A DNA stretch of 64,000 bases from Novosphingobium resinovorum (GTDB taxonomy: Bacteria > Pseudomonadota > Alphaproteobacteria > Sphingomonadales > Sphingomonadaceae), in NCBI RefSeq assembly GCF_001742225.1, contig NZ_CP017077.1, forward strand, positions 496,001 through 560,000, read 5' to 3'. The notes below the pieces were generated by a model. It did not search any database and was not told the DNA's origin. It worked only from the letters and a program-made list of their open reading frames with translations. This document shows, one piece after another, positions 55,477-64,000 of the stretch. A program made the position numbers and the translations under genes. Within the stretch, counting starts at the first letter, position 1. The number at the start of each line of letters is the position of its first letter.

Positions 55477-55653
55477 CTACCTTTCGCGGCTCAGGGTTTC
55501 AGGCAACTTGGAGTGTTTGCGGTAGAGGTGGCCCGCCGATATTTCGATCCATCCAGCGGTCACTTTGTCGGGGGCGAGGTTGCCGCTTTCGATAAGCGCG
55601 TGGATCTCGGCCTCTGCTTGCTGTATTACGGCTTCCCATGGATCGGACGGCAT
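55477..55653 (-). CDS. Small hypothetical protein (58 aa)
   Basis: An open frame of 58 residues (MPSDPWEAVIQQAEAEIHAL, GNLAPDKVTAGWIEISAGHL), helical and with a normal codon pattern. Ribosome site is weak. Other frames in 55342-56068 give only Arg-rich random-looking sequence; I see no other gene there. Confidence 0.45.
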   Translation of the reverse strand: MPSDPWEAVIQQAEAEIHALIESGNLAPDKVTAGWIEISAGHLYRKHSKLPETLSRER

Positions 55654-56068
55654 CTGTGAAGGTGCAGGTCCATCGGGCGTTGTTCCGGCGTTCTATGTGG
55701 TCGGCTGCAAGAGTGTCGGTTTTCGGTACCTGCCGACGCCGGGCATCGCGCCGCGCTTCTGTGCCGCATGCCTGGGAATCGAGCGAGGCCACGCGATGGG
55801 CATACGGCTGCAGGTAAGGGATGGCCGCTCCCTTGACGCCGAAAAGGTGGAGGCGCGGGCCGGGATCGGGCAGCACCTTGTCGGTGGGCGACAACCGCGA
55901 CCAAACCCTCAGGGCCATGAATATCGCGCTGGCACATGGAGCCGACGCCGACGACGGTGCTCGGATTCATGGACCAAGCCAGCGCTTCAGCGCAGCGTTC
56001 GTAGTCATCAGGACGCGCTACCGCGCGTCTTTAGCGAGCCGGGGGGCTTGTGCGGGGGAAGTTTCAGG

Positions 56069-56263
56069 ATGGTTTTGGACGCGCTTAAATGCATAATGGA
56101 TCGGCATGCTCCGAACCGCCGACAGGTGACTTGGGACGGTGCGGCGTATATTGGAACTTGCATGCGGTGCGGTTGCAATATTATTCGAAAAGGACGAAAA
56201 AATGGCGTAGTAACGGCCCGGTGGTCGAGTGATGGTGGACGTTGTACGGGAGAGAATTGTTAG
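56069..56263 (+). CDS. Small Cys-rich hypothetical protein
   Basis: A 64-residue basic protein: RHAPNRRQVTWDGAAYIGTC, MRCGCNIIRKGRKNG, then CTGENC. The CxxCG motif suggests a zinc ribbon. Similar short proteins with a WDG..YxGxCxxCG core occur in sphingomonads (memory). GGGGGAAG upstream of ATG 56069. Confidence 0.5.
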   Translation: MVLDALKCIMDRHAPNRRQVTWDGAAYIGTCMRCGCNIIRKGRKNGVVTARWSSDGGRCTGENC

Positions 56264-56731
56264 AACCAATTTTTTCATTGTTCTCTCTGCTGGTCTTTAT
56301 GGCACGCATCTGGAAGAGGTTGCGATTACTCATTCCAGCCCCACGCGGAACGGGTCGTCGGCCAGTCGAGGTAGGCCGCGCCAGACAAAGGTGTCACTGG
56401 GCGGCGGCTAACTTCCGCGCTCGTAGTGTAATTTCCGTGGTAGATTGCGGATTCGATCGTAAGCGCCGACGGAAGACGGCGTTGACGTAGGGTTATTTGG
56501 TTTTCCGCGGGCGCGGCGCGCATTTCTTGGTGAGACCGCGAAGCGAGCCTGTATCACCTCAATGTGGGGTTGAGATCCTATGGGGATGTGAATATCGACC
56601 GACACCCTGCCACGATGAAGTCGGCAATAACCACCAAGAGACCTACAATGCAAATCGCGAAACGGCGTTTCGAGGCGTCGACCACTATTCGCGTTGATCT
56701 TGCCGCAATCTTCGTTCGTTAGCGCGGATTA
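56264..56731. other. Stretch without a convincing gene
   Basis: Lower-GC mixed sequence with short frames on both strands, none with a ribosome site or recognisable motif. Confidence 0.4.
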
Positions 56732-56911
56732 TCAAACCGCTGGAAGTCGCCAACTTCGGCCACTACCGTGCCTGCCACAATTAAGGCTACACCCCTCATC
56801 GCCTGCACGGCTGTTGTTTGGCGCATTGGTGAAGGTGAATTGGGCGTCGAGGTAGGACTTGGGGGTATCGTGCCCGCCCATGTGGTGCCTGTTCATGAAG
56901 AGCCAGCCCAT
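56732..56911 (-). pseudogene. Truncated plasmid protein downstream of ArdC
   Basis: ATG 56911 with AGGAGA upstream. The first 29 residues (MGWLFMNRHHMGGHDTPKSY, DAQFTFT) match a conserved protein usually encoded after ArdC on such elements. After about residue 30 the sequence changes to unrelated Gly/Arg/Ser-rich text, so the gene is probably cut at about 56820. Confidence 0.5.
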
Positions 56912-56935
56912 GGTGATGTCTCCTGCTGATTGAAG

Positions 56936-57868
56936 TCATGCCGCTGCGTTCAGGGCATCGCCGGCAGGCGCAGTCGCCTGGGCAAGGCTGAAGGCGCGCA
57001 GATAGTTGAAGGCTTGTTCGGCCTTGGCCGAAGCAGTGAAGATGGCGCTGTGGTCGGCGCGGAGCACCCTGACCCAATGCGCGAGGTAGCTGGCATGGCT
57101 GTCGTGCAATTCGGTCGGCAGGCCGAGTTCGGCGCAAATATAACTTGCTGTAAGTTCGGCACAAAGTTCTTCGACGCAGTAAGCATCGTCACCGAAACGC
57201 TTGCCGAACGTCCGGTTGAGCCGGTCCTTGCTCCCGCTCCAATGTGCGCTTTCATGCCCTCGGGTAGAGGCGTAAGCGTCACCCGACTTGAAGCTGCCGG
57301 GACGGGGTAGCTGGATGTAGTCGCCCAGCGGGCTGTAATAGGCTTCGTCGCCGCCATGGCGTACCCGCGCAGGCATTGCCGCGAAGAAGGCATCGATCGC
57401 GTCCTGGCGCTGCGAAAGCAGGGTCGGTGTCGGGGGAACGTCGCGGGCGTAGTAGTAGTCGGGCAAGCCCTCGATCTCGTCCGCGTTGTAGACGATGTAG
57501 TGGCGCAGGAAACGGATCAGCTGGCCGGTGGCCTCGCCCATCAACCCCGGCTGTCCGGCCTTGCGGAAGCTGGAGGCATAGATCGACATGGAAGGATCGG
57601 CCTTGCGGCGAACACGCGCACCGAGTTCTTCGGCCTGGCGGGCGGTCATCCAGTAGCGGCTGCGGTATCCACGCGCGTCGGCGATCGTCCAGAGCCAAAG
57701 GCAGTTTATCCCGTTGTACGGGGTGCCTTCGTGGCGCAGAGGACGGCCGCCCTCCCCGGTCAGCGACCAGGACCGGGTCCATGGGGTGGTTCCGGCCTCG
57801 AGCCGGGAGACGATGGCGTTGGTGACTTCGCGCGCGATGTCACGTGAATTGCGTGGTTTAGTGGACAT
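56936..57868 (-). CDS. ardC: ArdC-family antirestriction protein (zincin)
   Basis: A 310-residue protein. An N-terminal ssDNA-binding-like domain (IAREVTNAIVSRLEAGTTPW, GTPYNGINCLWLW) precedes a metalloprotease-like domain with RGHESAHWSGSKDRLNR (HExxH-type motif) and CVEELCAELTASYIC. Such proteins protect incoming DNA from host restriction in conjugation. Lies 84 bp downstream of the ParB-like gene. Confidence 0.9.
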   Translation of the reverse strand: MSTKPRNSRDIAREVTNAIVSRLEAGTTPWTRSWSLTGEGGRPLRHEGTPYNGINCLWLWTIADARGYRSRYWMTARQAEELGARVRRKADPSMSIYASSFRKAGQPGLMGEATGQLIRFLRHYIVYNADEIEGLPDYYYARDVPPTPTLLSQRQDAIDAFFAAMPARVRHGGDEAYYSPLGDYIQLPRPGSFKSGDAYASTRGHESAHWSGSKDRLNRTFGKRFGDDAYCVEELCAELTASYICAELGLPTELHDSHASYLAHWVRVLRADHSAIFTASAKAEQAFNYLRAFSLAQATAPAGDALNAAA

Positions 57869-57952
57869 GAGGCGCTGCTCCCGATAGCAAAAATGGCTCC
57901 ACCGTCGGCGTCTCTGGGGGGAGACGTCGGCGGTGGAACCTTCTGAGCGGCG

Positions 57953-60226
57953 TTATTCCGCCGCTTCCGCCCACTGACTGACGTCATCGTCGTCGCCGTA
58001 GACAGCGGGCGAACCGTCATCGACCTGCTGATCGTCGTCGCCTTCGGCCTGGCCCGCATCGTCGATCGAAACGCCCTCGCCGTCATCCCCGTCGTCGGGC
58101 CCGGCAAGGGCTGCGTCGATCAGGCTGGCCAGATCGTCCTCGGCTTCGCCGTCGGAGCCACGTTCGCCGGCTTCTTCGGGCGTGTCGTCATCGTCCTGAT
58201 CGATCGTCGTCTCGGCGGGGGTGAAGCGCATCGCTGCGGGTACCCAGGCGAGCGCCTTCTCCTTAACGTCGGCCTCGATCACCGCGTCGCCGGCGAACAG
58301 CTTCTCGCAGGACGTCGAGATTTCGCCCTTCTTCTGGCTTGCATGGCGGCTCGAGAGAGCAGGGCCGCCAACCTCGTCGAGGAGCGAGAGCAGCGCGCCC
58401 TTCGATACGCGGTCGAAGAAGTTTGCCGAGGTCGGGCGCCACCACTTGGCAACATCGACCTCGAGGAGCCCTGCAAGGTGGTTCTGAAGGGCGTTCTGGC
58501 GATGGCTGTAGGTTTCCTTCGACTTGAAGGACTTGGCGACCGTCCAGGCCAGCCACGCGGTCTTGGACTCATCGCCGAGCGCACGGAAGGCGTCGAAGCG
58601 TTCGATCATGCTCTTGTGTTCGGTCCAGGAGGCGTCGAGGCCCTCGCGCACTTCGGCCAGATAGTCGTGCGCGACCGACTGCGGATAGGCGTCGAAGCGA
58701 ACCGGATCTTCGGGATGCGGAGCATGGATGCTGGTGCCGCAGCTCTCGCGCATGATGTCGACCTTATCGACCATTGCGAACAGCATGTAGTCGAGCGCGA
58801 GCGCCGGATTGGCGATCATGGAAGCGCCCAGAACGTCGCGGCGCTGCACCGCAAGCTGGTCGAGGAGAACCTGGCTAAGCGCCTTGCCGCCCGGTGCGGC
58901 CTCGTCGGGAGACACATCCTTGGTGCCTCCGGTGACGGTGGCGGTCTCGCCTTCCTCGATGCGGAAGGTCGGCACGCGCGGCGCAGCATCGCCGGAAGTT
59001 TCGCCCTCGATACCGTCTTCCCCGGTTTCGGGCGCGTCCTCGTCGTCTTCGTCGGGCTCGACCATGGTGACGCTGAGCGGCGTCTCGCTGAAATAGGTGT
59101 CGTCGAGTTCCATGCTGCCGTCCTGCGAGAGCGTCAGGAACAGGCCGACACGCGGGGCGAGTTCGGGAGGAAGGATCTTTTCCTGTCGACCGGCATCGCG
59201 CAGTTCGTCGCTGAGAGCATCGTGTTCGGCATCGAGGGCCTGCCAGGCTTCTTCCTCGAGTTCCTCGTTCTCCATTTCGAGGCTCACGATGCTGAGGCGT
59301 GCTTCGATTTCTTCGATGCGGGTCAGCTGTGCTTCGCTCAGCGGAAGGTTCGGCAGGCTGACGCGGAACAGGCCGTTCGCGACTTCCCAGGTCGAGGCCG
59401 AGGCGACGGGACGAATCCAGGCCAGGCCGCGTTCTTCCCCGATCCGCTTGGCTTCGGCTTCCATCTTGGCGGCCGCGAGCGTCTGGGCGATCTCGGGGTT
59501 GGTCCAGCGATCGCCGTTGTCGCTGAACAGGTCGCGATCGACGACGCCGCCCGCCGCAACATAGGCTTCCTCGCCGACGAGGCGCGCGATCGGATCGCTC
59601 GACTTCATGGAGTCGTTGGCGATGACGCGGCGGATGGTGTCGGCGCTGGTGTAGTAGCTGTTGGCGCCGTAGCTCTTCCAGACCATCAGCTGGCGCTCAT
59701 GGCTCTCGGTGGAGGCATATGCCTTGGCCATGTCGAGGGTCATCTCGCCCGACTTCAGGGCGTCGAAGATCGGCTCGGCAAGGTTCGCGAGCCGCAGCCG
59801 CCCTTCGACGAAACGGCGGGTGATGCCGAAACGCTTGGCGACCGCGTCGATGTCGCCGCCCTGCCCGAGGCAGTACTGGAAGGCGCGGCATTCGTCGGCG
59901 GGCGACATATTGAGGTGATGAAAGTTTTCAGCGAGCGAGGCTTCGGAAAGCTCGTCGTTGCCGCCGCTCAGGATCAGCACGGGCACGTCGTATTCGGCCG
60001 CGCTGATGTCGCCGCGCTCGGCGAGCAGCGTGAGGGCACGAAAGCGGCGGCTGCCGGCAATGACGCCATAGGAGCCGCGCGGCTTCTTCACGGAAGTCAC
60101 GACCAGGTTCTGCAGGATGCCGCGCGCGAAAATGTCGGCGGCGAACTGTTCGATCAGGTCTTCGCCGCGGGTACGCACATTGATGTCGGAGAGGACCAGC
60201 TTAGCCAGCTTGACGGTCTGGATCAT
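57953..60226 (-). CDS. Large ParB/Srx-like partition protein
   Basis: A 757-residue protein. The N-terminal ParB domain (SDINVRTRGEDLIEQFAADI, VIAGSRRFRALTLLAERG) is followed by a KorB/HTH region (ADECRAFQYCLGQGGDIDAV, AKRFGITRRFVEGRLRL). A long C-terminal half ends in a very acidic tail (DDDTPEEAGERGSDGEAEDD). No ParA gene is adjacent, so a role in regulation or DNA processing is as likely as segregation. Confidence 0.85.
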   Translation of the reverse strand: MIQTVKLAKLVLSDINVRTRGEDLIEQFAADIFARGILQNLVVTSVKKPRGSYGVIAGSRRFRALTLLAERGDISAAEYDVPVLILSGGNDELSEASLAENFHHLNMSPADECRAFQYCLGQGGDIDAVAKRFGITRRFVEGRLRLANLAEPIFDALKSGEMTLDMAKAYASTESHERQLMVWKSYGANSYYTSADTIRRVIANDSMKSSDPIARLVGEEAYVAAGGVVDRDLFSDNGDRWTNPEIAQTLAAAKMEAEAKRIGEERGLAWIRPVASASTWEVANGLFRVSLPNLPLSEAQLTRIEEIEARLSIVSLEMENEELEEEAWQALDAEHDALSDELRDAGRQEKILPPELAPRVGLFLTLSQDGSMELDDTYFSETPLSVTMVEPDEDDEDAPETGEDGIEGETSGDAAPRVPTFRIEEGETATVTGGTKDVSPDEAAPGGKALSQVLLDQLAVQRRDVLGASMIANPALALDYMLFAMVDKVDIMRESCGTSIHAPHPEDPVRFDAYPQSVAHDYLAEVREGLDASWTEHKSMIERFDAFRALGDESKTAWLAWTVAKSFKSKETYSHRQNALQNHLAGLLEVDVAKWWRPTSANFFDRVSKGALLSLLDEVGGPALSSRHASQKKGEISTSCEKLFAGDAVIEADVKEKALAWVPAAMRFTPAETTIDQDDDDTPEEAGERGSDGEAEDDLASLIDAALAGPDDGDDGEGVSIDDAGQAEGDDDQQVDDGSPAVYGDDDDVSQWAEAAE

Positions 60227-60531
60227 GGGAACAACACCTTCTTCTCATCGTCCGGCCAATTCACGGACACCTCTTCCCTTCCCCCTCCCCTCACATGGGC
60301 AATTTGCGGTCAACGGCTGGTTGGGACGAACCTGACGTCGTTCATTAGCGGCGGCCGCACCTGGCATGCCGCCGTCTCAAAAAGGGTGGTGAACGGAAGC
60401 CGGTTTTCGTACTTTGGTAGCGGCGGCACCGGAAACGCCGTTTTGGAGCGCGGCGCTCACGGCCCGGAATGACGAAAACCGATGGATTGCCGTCATTGCA
60501 AAGGCTGAGAATGATAGCGTAAGCAGATACA
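60227..60531. other. Gene-free gap upstream of the ParB-like gene
   Basis: No gene seen. The stretch next to 60226 is C/T-rich and holds the promoter of the leftward ParB-ArdC operon. Confidence 0.4.
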
Positions 60532-60897
60532 ATGCGCGTCCGGAAGAACATCATCATGTCGATTGCTGCCTTCACTTTGGCAGCCTTTCCAGCGCTCAGC
60601 ACAGCCACGACACCGATGGCCATCACCTACAACTGCCAATCGACCCACGGCAGGCCGGACCGCCCTCTGGTGAGCACTTAGTCGGCTGCGGAAGCTATCT
60701 TTCTTGCTGTGGAGCCAGCTACCAATCCCCACGCCGATAGTGCAAGGTTTCCGGAAATCTCCGTACGAGAAAAGAAATGGTCTTGGGAAGTATTCCGCTG
60801 GAATTCCCGGAATGGGGACCGAGATAGCCAACTTGCTATCCGCATCGACCGGTGCAGTGGGGAGATATCCAATGTCGAATTTGGGCTGCGCCGCTGA
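60532..60897 (+). pseudogene. Secreted protein gene split by an in-frame amber codon
   Basis: From ATG 60532 a signal peptide (MSIAAFTLAAFPALSTATTP) leads to ITYNCQSTHGRPDRPLVST, then TAG (60679-60681). The same frame continues without interruption as SAAEAIFLAVEPATNPHADS, FPEISVREKKWSWEVFRWNS and AIRIDRCSGEISNVEFGLRR. The halves together make one exported protein of about 121 residues with a Cys pair. TAG probably replaced a CAG. Confidence 0.55.
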
Positions 60898-60940
60898 CAA
60901 GCAAATGACCTGACGGTTTCCGTTGGCTGGCAAACCGTCG

Positions 60941-61366
60941 TTATCTTGTTCTGAAACCGTTCAAGCGAGAGGGGCAATCATCAAGCGCGGCTGTCATGCG
61001 CCATCGTTTTCCAGTCCACCGAAACATACCAGTACACTCTTCTAGGCTAACTTCTGTCGCGATGCTCGTAACGCCTTTTCCCCGCATATAGTCTTCGCTT
61101 GAGAATAAAAACGTGCAACGCACATTACGATTTCCGGCGGGGGAGCAGTCAATTTCGCTGACACGGGTTGCGAAAGGCCGCGTGCAACTTACGGATGGGC
61201 GACAAGAGTGCTCCGATAGATAAGCGCTATAGAGAGAATTAATTACATCACTTGATGGCGTGAATGAAAAATGCTCGCTCTCAGCGTCTGACGCGACAGC
61301 TTCGTCCGTAAACCCGTTAAGGAAGGCGCAGCTGAGTGCCATTCCGAGTACTATGTTGACCCTCAT
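60941..61366 (-). CDS. Hypothetical secreted protein
   Basis: A 141-residue protein with a signal peptide (VLGMALSCAFLNGFTDEAVA) and six cysteines in the mature part that could form disulfides. Not recognised. 61367-61594 contains no gene. Confidence 0.6.
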   Translation of the reverse strand: MRVNIVLGMALSCAFLNGFTDEAVASDAESEHFSFTPSSDVINSLYSAYLSEHSCRPSVSCTRPFATRVSEIDCSPAGNRNVRCTFLFSSEDYMRGKGVTSIATEVSLEECTGMFRWTGKRWRMTAALDDCPSRLNGFRTR

Positions 61367-61594
61367 ACGCGATGAATCGCAGAAACGTCTAAGGTCCGCA
61401 ACAGGACGCTTTCCGCTGGATCGGTTTGCCGATTAAAATCCTGCAAGGCGGTTATTCCGGTTTCGGCGACCGGGTTTGCGCTGCCTGATGACCGAGAGGG
61501 GTGGTAACCGGACGCGATGTGCATCCCACTAAGCGCGCAATATTTACTTTTCTGAAGCTCTCATAGCGTTACTGCGACGACATCTTGGGAGCCA

Positions 61595-62482
61595 GTGAAC
61601 CGTATGCTGAAGTTTGTTGACTGCTGGGGGCGGGTTGGTGCCTTCACTTTTGTGGTAGCCTGCTCATGGGCGGTAGCATTGGAGGCGCAGCCCGCTCAAA
61701 CCAAGCCTGTCGAAACATGGGATATATATCAACGCACGCATGGCTGCGTGATCGCAAAGTCTGACTTTAAAGAACCGACCTTAGAGCCAGCCTACCTTCG
61801 ACAGTTCCGAGGTCCGACCTTAATTCTTTTCAAGATTCCCATGCCTGTCGGAGCACCATTATCTCGAGGGGATGAAAGGGGGAAACTCCAACCGTCAAAC
61901 TCTCCGGGAATACCAGTTCAAGTTCGCTGGGGTAGTTCGATGGACCCGCACAAGCCTAATTGGCCCGTCGAGCGCCTTATGTCAGTTGCATTAGAGCAAT
62001 CTGCTCTACCGGCCTTTACGAGAGCGCTAGAGGATAATCGCACACTTTGTCTGGTCAGTAATCAAGTACAGGTTGAGATTGCCGTTCCCAAGGCGGATCG
62101 TTGGAGCCAGACCACGATTTGCTTGGAAAAAGTTGGCAACCAGTTGCTAACAGCTTCACCGAAAAATGCAAATGGCAGTACGGCGAACGTTAGTCGAGAC
62201 GTACCTCTTCCCCGCGGATCCGGGAAAGAATGGTTTTCGGTGAACAATTATCCCGCCAGAGCGCGCGCAGCTAATATACAAGGAGATGTATCTGTCGCCG
62301 TAAGTGTTGATAAGTACGGTTACCCCGTAGGCTGTAGTGTTGTCGAATCGTCTAATAATAAAGATTTAGATGAAGGCGCATGTTCCCGCCTCGTCGCCGT
62401 GGCGCGATTTTTTCCCGCACTGGAAAAAGACGGCAGAGCAGTTAATGGTGTATGGAAAACCGTCATACGTTGGCGACTTTAG
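61595..62482 (+). CDS. Periplasmic protein with TonB C-terminal-like domain
   Basis: A 295-residue protein. N-terminal signal helix (VGAFTFVVACSWAVALEAQP). The last 80 residues (YPARARAANIQGDVSVAVSV, YGYPVGCSVVESSNNKDLDE, VARFFPALEKDGRAVNGVWK) are a TonB C-terminal domain. GTG 61595 or ATG 61604. It lacks the Pro-rich spacer of true TonB, so it may act as a stand-alone domain. Role unknown. Confidence 0.75.
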   Translation: MNRMLKFVDCWGRVGAFTFVVACSWAVALEAQPAQTKPVETWDIYQRTHGCVIAKSDFKEPTLEPAYLRQFRGPTLILFKIPMPVGAPLSRGDERGKLQPSNSPGIPVQVRWGSSMDPHKPNWPVERLMSVALEQSALPAFTRALEDNRTLCLVSNQVQVEIAVPKADRWSQTTICLEKVGNQLLTASPKNANGSTANVSRDVPLPRGSGKEWFSVNNYPARARAANIQGDVSVAVSVDKYGYPVGCSVVESSNNKDLDEGACSRLVAVARFFPALEKDGRAVNGVWKTVIRWRL

Positions 62483-62916
62483 TGCGAATGCGGGACGCTG
62501 AGTAAAGTCGGCTCGCCTGAGATCATCGGCATGTCCGCTTTGGGGCGTGTCCGGTCAGGCCGTTTTTTCACCTTCCGGTGCTTAGCGGACCCCGCAGACG
62601 ATCGCCCCGAACAGTTCGCCGTCGGGCGTAGCAGGACCATGGCACCGAAAATCCTTCGCGCGTTTTTACATCGTGACGACCTCCAAGTTCGGATCCCCAA
62701 GTCTGAGCCATTTCACGCGTACCGTCAGCCGGTCCGCTACAACCTCACATCCGGTCGCCGCTCCCACGCGGCTGCACCATAATCCCGCTTTCGCCGGGTC
62801 TGGCTCAGGTGACGAGACCAATCTCTACGAGCGGCATATGAAGCCAGAGGAGGGCGCGGTTCGTCTACCTGGATCCCGCGAGGTCGATGCCTCGCTGGAT
62901 ATTCGAACTAATTCGA
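62483..62916. other. Gene-free stretch at the IS110 boundary
   Basis: No convincing gene. It includes the 3' non-coding end of the IS110 element that begins at 62917. Confidence 0.4.
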
Positions 62917-64000
62917 TCAGGCTGCCTTTAAGATGGCGCCTTTGGGCACGACGCCGGCCGTGGAAAATTGCCACAGCGCGATAAGCAGCTTTCGTGCCAT
63001 TGCTACGATCATGACCCGGCGAATGCGTCCGCCGCCGTCCTGAACGCGCTGATTGAACCACTGAGATAATTCGGAGCCTGGTTGATGGCGAAGCCAGAGC
63101 CACGCGACCTGAATCATCGTCGTTCGAAGACGCTTGTTGCCCGCCTTCGATACTCCTTGCTCGCGGTCGATAGTACCGCTCCTCCATGGCGATGGTGCTA
63201 AACCTGCATACGCTGCAACCTGCCGTCGGTTGGCAAAGTGGCGGTAAAAGCCTTCACTGTACAAAGTGCCGGCGAACTCATGGCCGATACCCCGTAGCTG
63301 AAGCAGGAGCCCTGGCGCGTTTGCCGTCCCCACGGCCTCAACCGTAGGCAACATGGCGTCCCGGACTTTGTTGACCTCGTCGATCTGAGCTATCACCATC
63401 TCCAGGCGATCGAGTTCACGTTCGATCTGGCGACTGATGTGGTTCGGGAGAGGCCGGCCATCGCCGGTTCGCAGTTCCTCAAGAAGCGCCCGCCGATTCG
63501 CCCCCACTGGCTCGTATCCAGTGATCCCTTGGGCAAACAGCAATCCCTTGATGCGATTGACATGCTGGATGCGCTCGCCAACGAGTACCCGTCGTTCGCG
63601 CCCGATCCGCCGACGGTCTTCGTCCTCGACACTAGGCACCGCCACCATGGCACATACCCGCGGCTCGCCACGTTTGTAGGCGAGCAGCGCGCGCACCAGC
63701 GCCTCGCCATCAAGGCGATCGGTCTTGGCCCGCCGACTGCGCCGAGAGGTGGCAATCGAAGCCGCATCCACGACGTGGCTTTCAATGCCTTCATTCACAA
63801 GACAACGGTGAATCCAGAAACCGTCGAGACCCGCCTCCTGAATCACGACCAAACTATAGGAGATACCGGTGCGCTCGCGCACCTTCGTCTCCAGCTGACA
63901 AAATCTTGCGAGAAGAGCTACGATGTCACCCCCCGGTACCGTATGACGGGACATCCGCTCACCATTACCGGGCGCCAGTGAAGTGACGAGCCAAGTAGAT
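62917..64000 (-). CDS. IS110-family transposase, 5' end outside window
   Basis: From the right edge the frame reads VTSLAPGNGERMSRHTV and continues to 62917. The DEDD core shows VVIQEAGLDGFWIHRCLV, AKTDRLDGEALVRALLAYKR, and the C-terminal RGIGHEFAGTLYSEGFYRHF and YAGLAPSPWRSGTIDREQGV. The ATG at 63954 is internal; the first Asp motif lies beyond 64000. Unlike the element at 13.4 kb, so a different IS. Confidence 0.88.
   Translation of the reverse strand, partial: STWLVTSLAPGNGERMSRHTVPGGDIVALLARFCQLETKVRERTGISYSLVVIQEAGLDGFWIHRCLVNEGIESHVVDAASIATSRRSRRAKTDRLDGEALVRALLAYKRGEPRVCAMVAVPSVEDEDRRRIGRERRVLVGERIQHVNRIKGLLFAQGITGYEPVGANRRALLEELRTGDGRPLPNHISRQIERELDRLEMVIAQIDEVNKVRDAMLPTVEAVGTANAPGLLLQLRGIGHEFAGTLYSEGFYRHFANRRQVAAYAGLAPSPWRSGTIDREQGVSKAGNKRLRTTMIQVAWLWLRHQPGSELSQWFNQRVQDGGGRIRRVMIVAMARKLLIALWQFSTAGVVPKGAILKAA

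Noticed and set aside
58343..60472. 709-residue open frame on the plus strand
   Set aside because: Antisense of the ParB-like gene, whose domains are clear.

Overview
The window looks like accessory DNA from a sphingomonad (Alphaproteobacteria; Sphingobium, Novosphingobium or Sphingomonas type). GC is high, and many genes belong to families typical of sphingomonad plasmids or integrative elements: a TonB-dependent receptor, DUF736, DUF2493, a large ParB-like protein, ArdC, a MobF relaxase with a TraD-type coupling protein, and IS110 and IS21 elements. No rRNA, tRNA, replication initiator or CRISPR array was found, so whether this is a megaplasmid or a chromosomal mobile element cannot be decided from the sequence.

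Layout. 1-4.3 kb: the end of a TonB receptor, a TetR regulator, two crotonase-fold enzymes and a zinc alcohol dehydrogenase (catabolism). 4.6-12.7 kb: a leftward mobilisation block (RHH protein, TraD-like coupling protein, MobF relaxase with a frameshift, a DUF2726 gene split by an amber codon) headed by a repeat cluster that may be oriT, plus a rightward TraC-like gene. 12.7-20.9 kb: plasmid housekeeping and hypothetical genes with an IS110 (IS1111-type) element. 21.4-31.2 kb: a nitrosative and oxidative stress and sulfur block (truncated globin, DUF1971 protein, flavohemoglobin Hmp, Fe superoxide dismutase, carbonic anhydrase, peroxiredoxin, LysR and NsrR regulators, sulfite reductase hemoprotein). 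31.4-39.5 kb: a FUSC/DUF1656/HlyD/NodT-type efflux system, a ClC channel with CBS domains and a MarR regulator. 39.7-41.1 kb: a sulfite reductase flavoprotein remnant and a MetB-like PLP enzyme. 42.7-44.6 kb: two tandem Phd-MazF toxin-antitoxin modules. 44.9-52.2 kb: a Crp-family regulator, a bacteriophytochrome kinase, GroES-GroEL behind a CIRCE site, a Usg family protein, and a MarC gene cut by an IS21 element (52.2-54.7 kb). 54.8-64 kb: small and secreted proteins, ArdC, the ParB-like protein, a second amber-split gene, a TonB C-terminal domain protein, and an IS110 transposase running off the right edge.

Regulation visible in the sequence. An NsrR-type palindrome lies in front of the NO-detoxification operon, and an NsrR-like gene sits 7 kb downstream. 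A shared 10-12 bp motif links the promoters of the globin, lysR and peroxiredoxin genes. A half-site pair TATATCG-N5-CGATRTA occurs both in front of the MarR/ClC gene pair and at the head of the efflux region, suggesting one MarR regulon. A perfect 11-1-11 palindrome sits in front of the second toxin-antitoxin pair. Overall the window reads as a stress-tolerance cargo region (NO, peroxide, superoxide, toxic organics, protein folding, light sensing) embedded in partly decayed mobile-element machinery.
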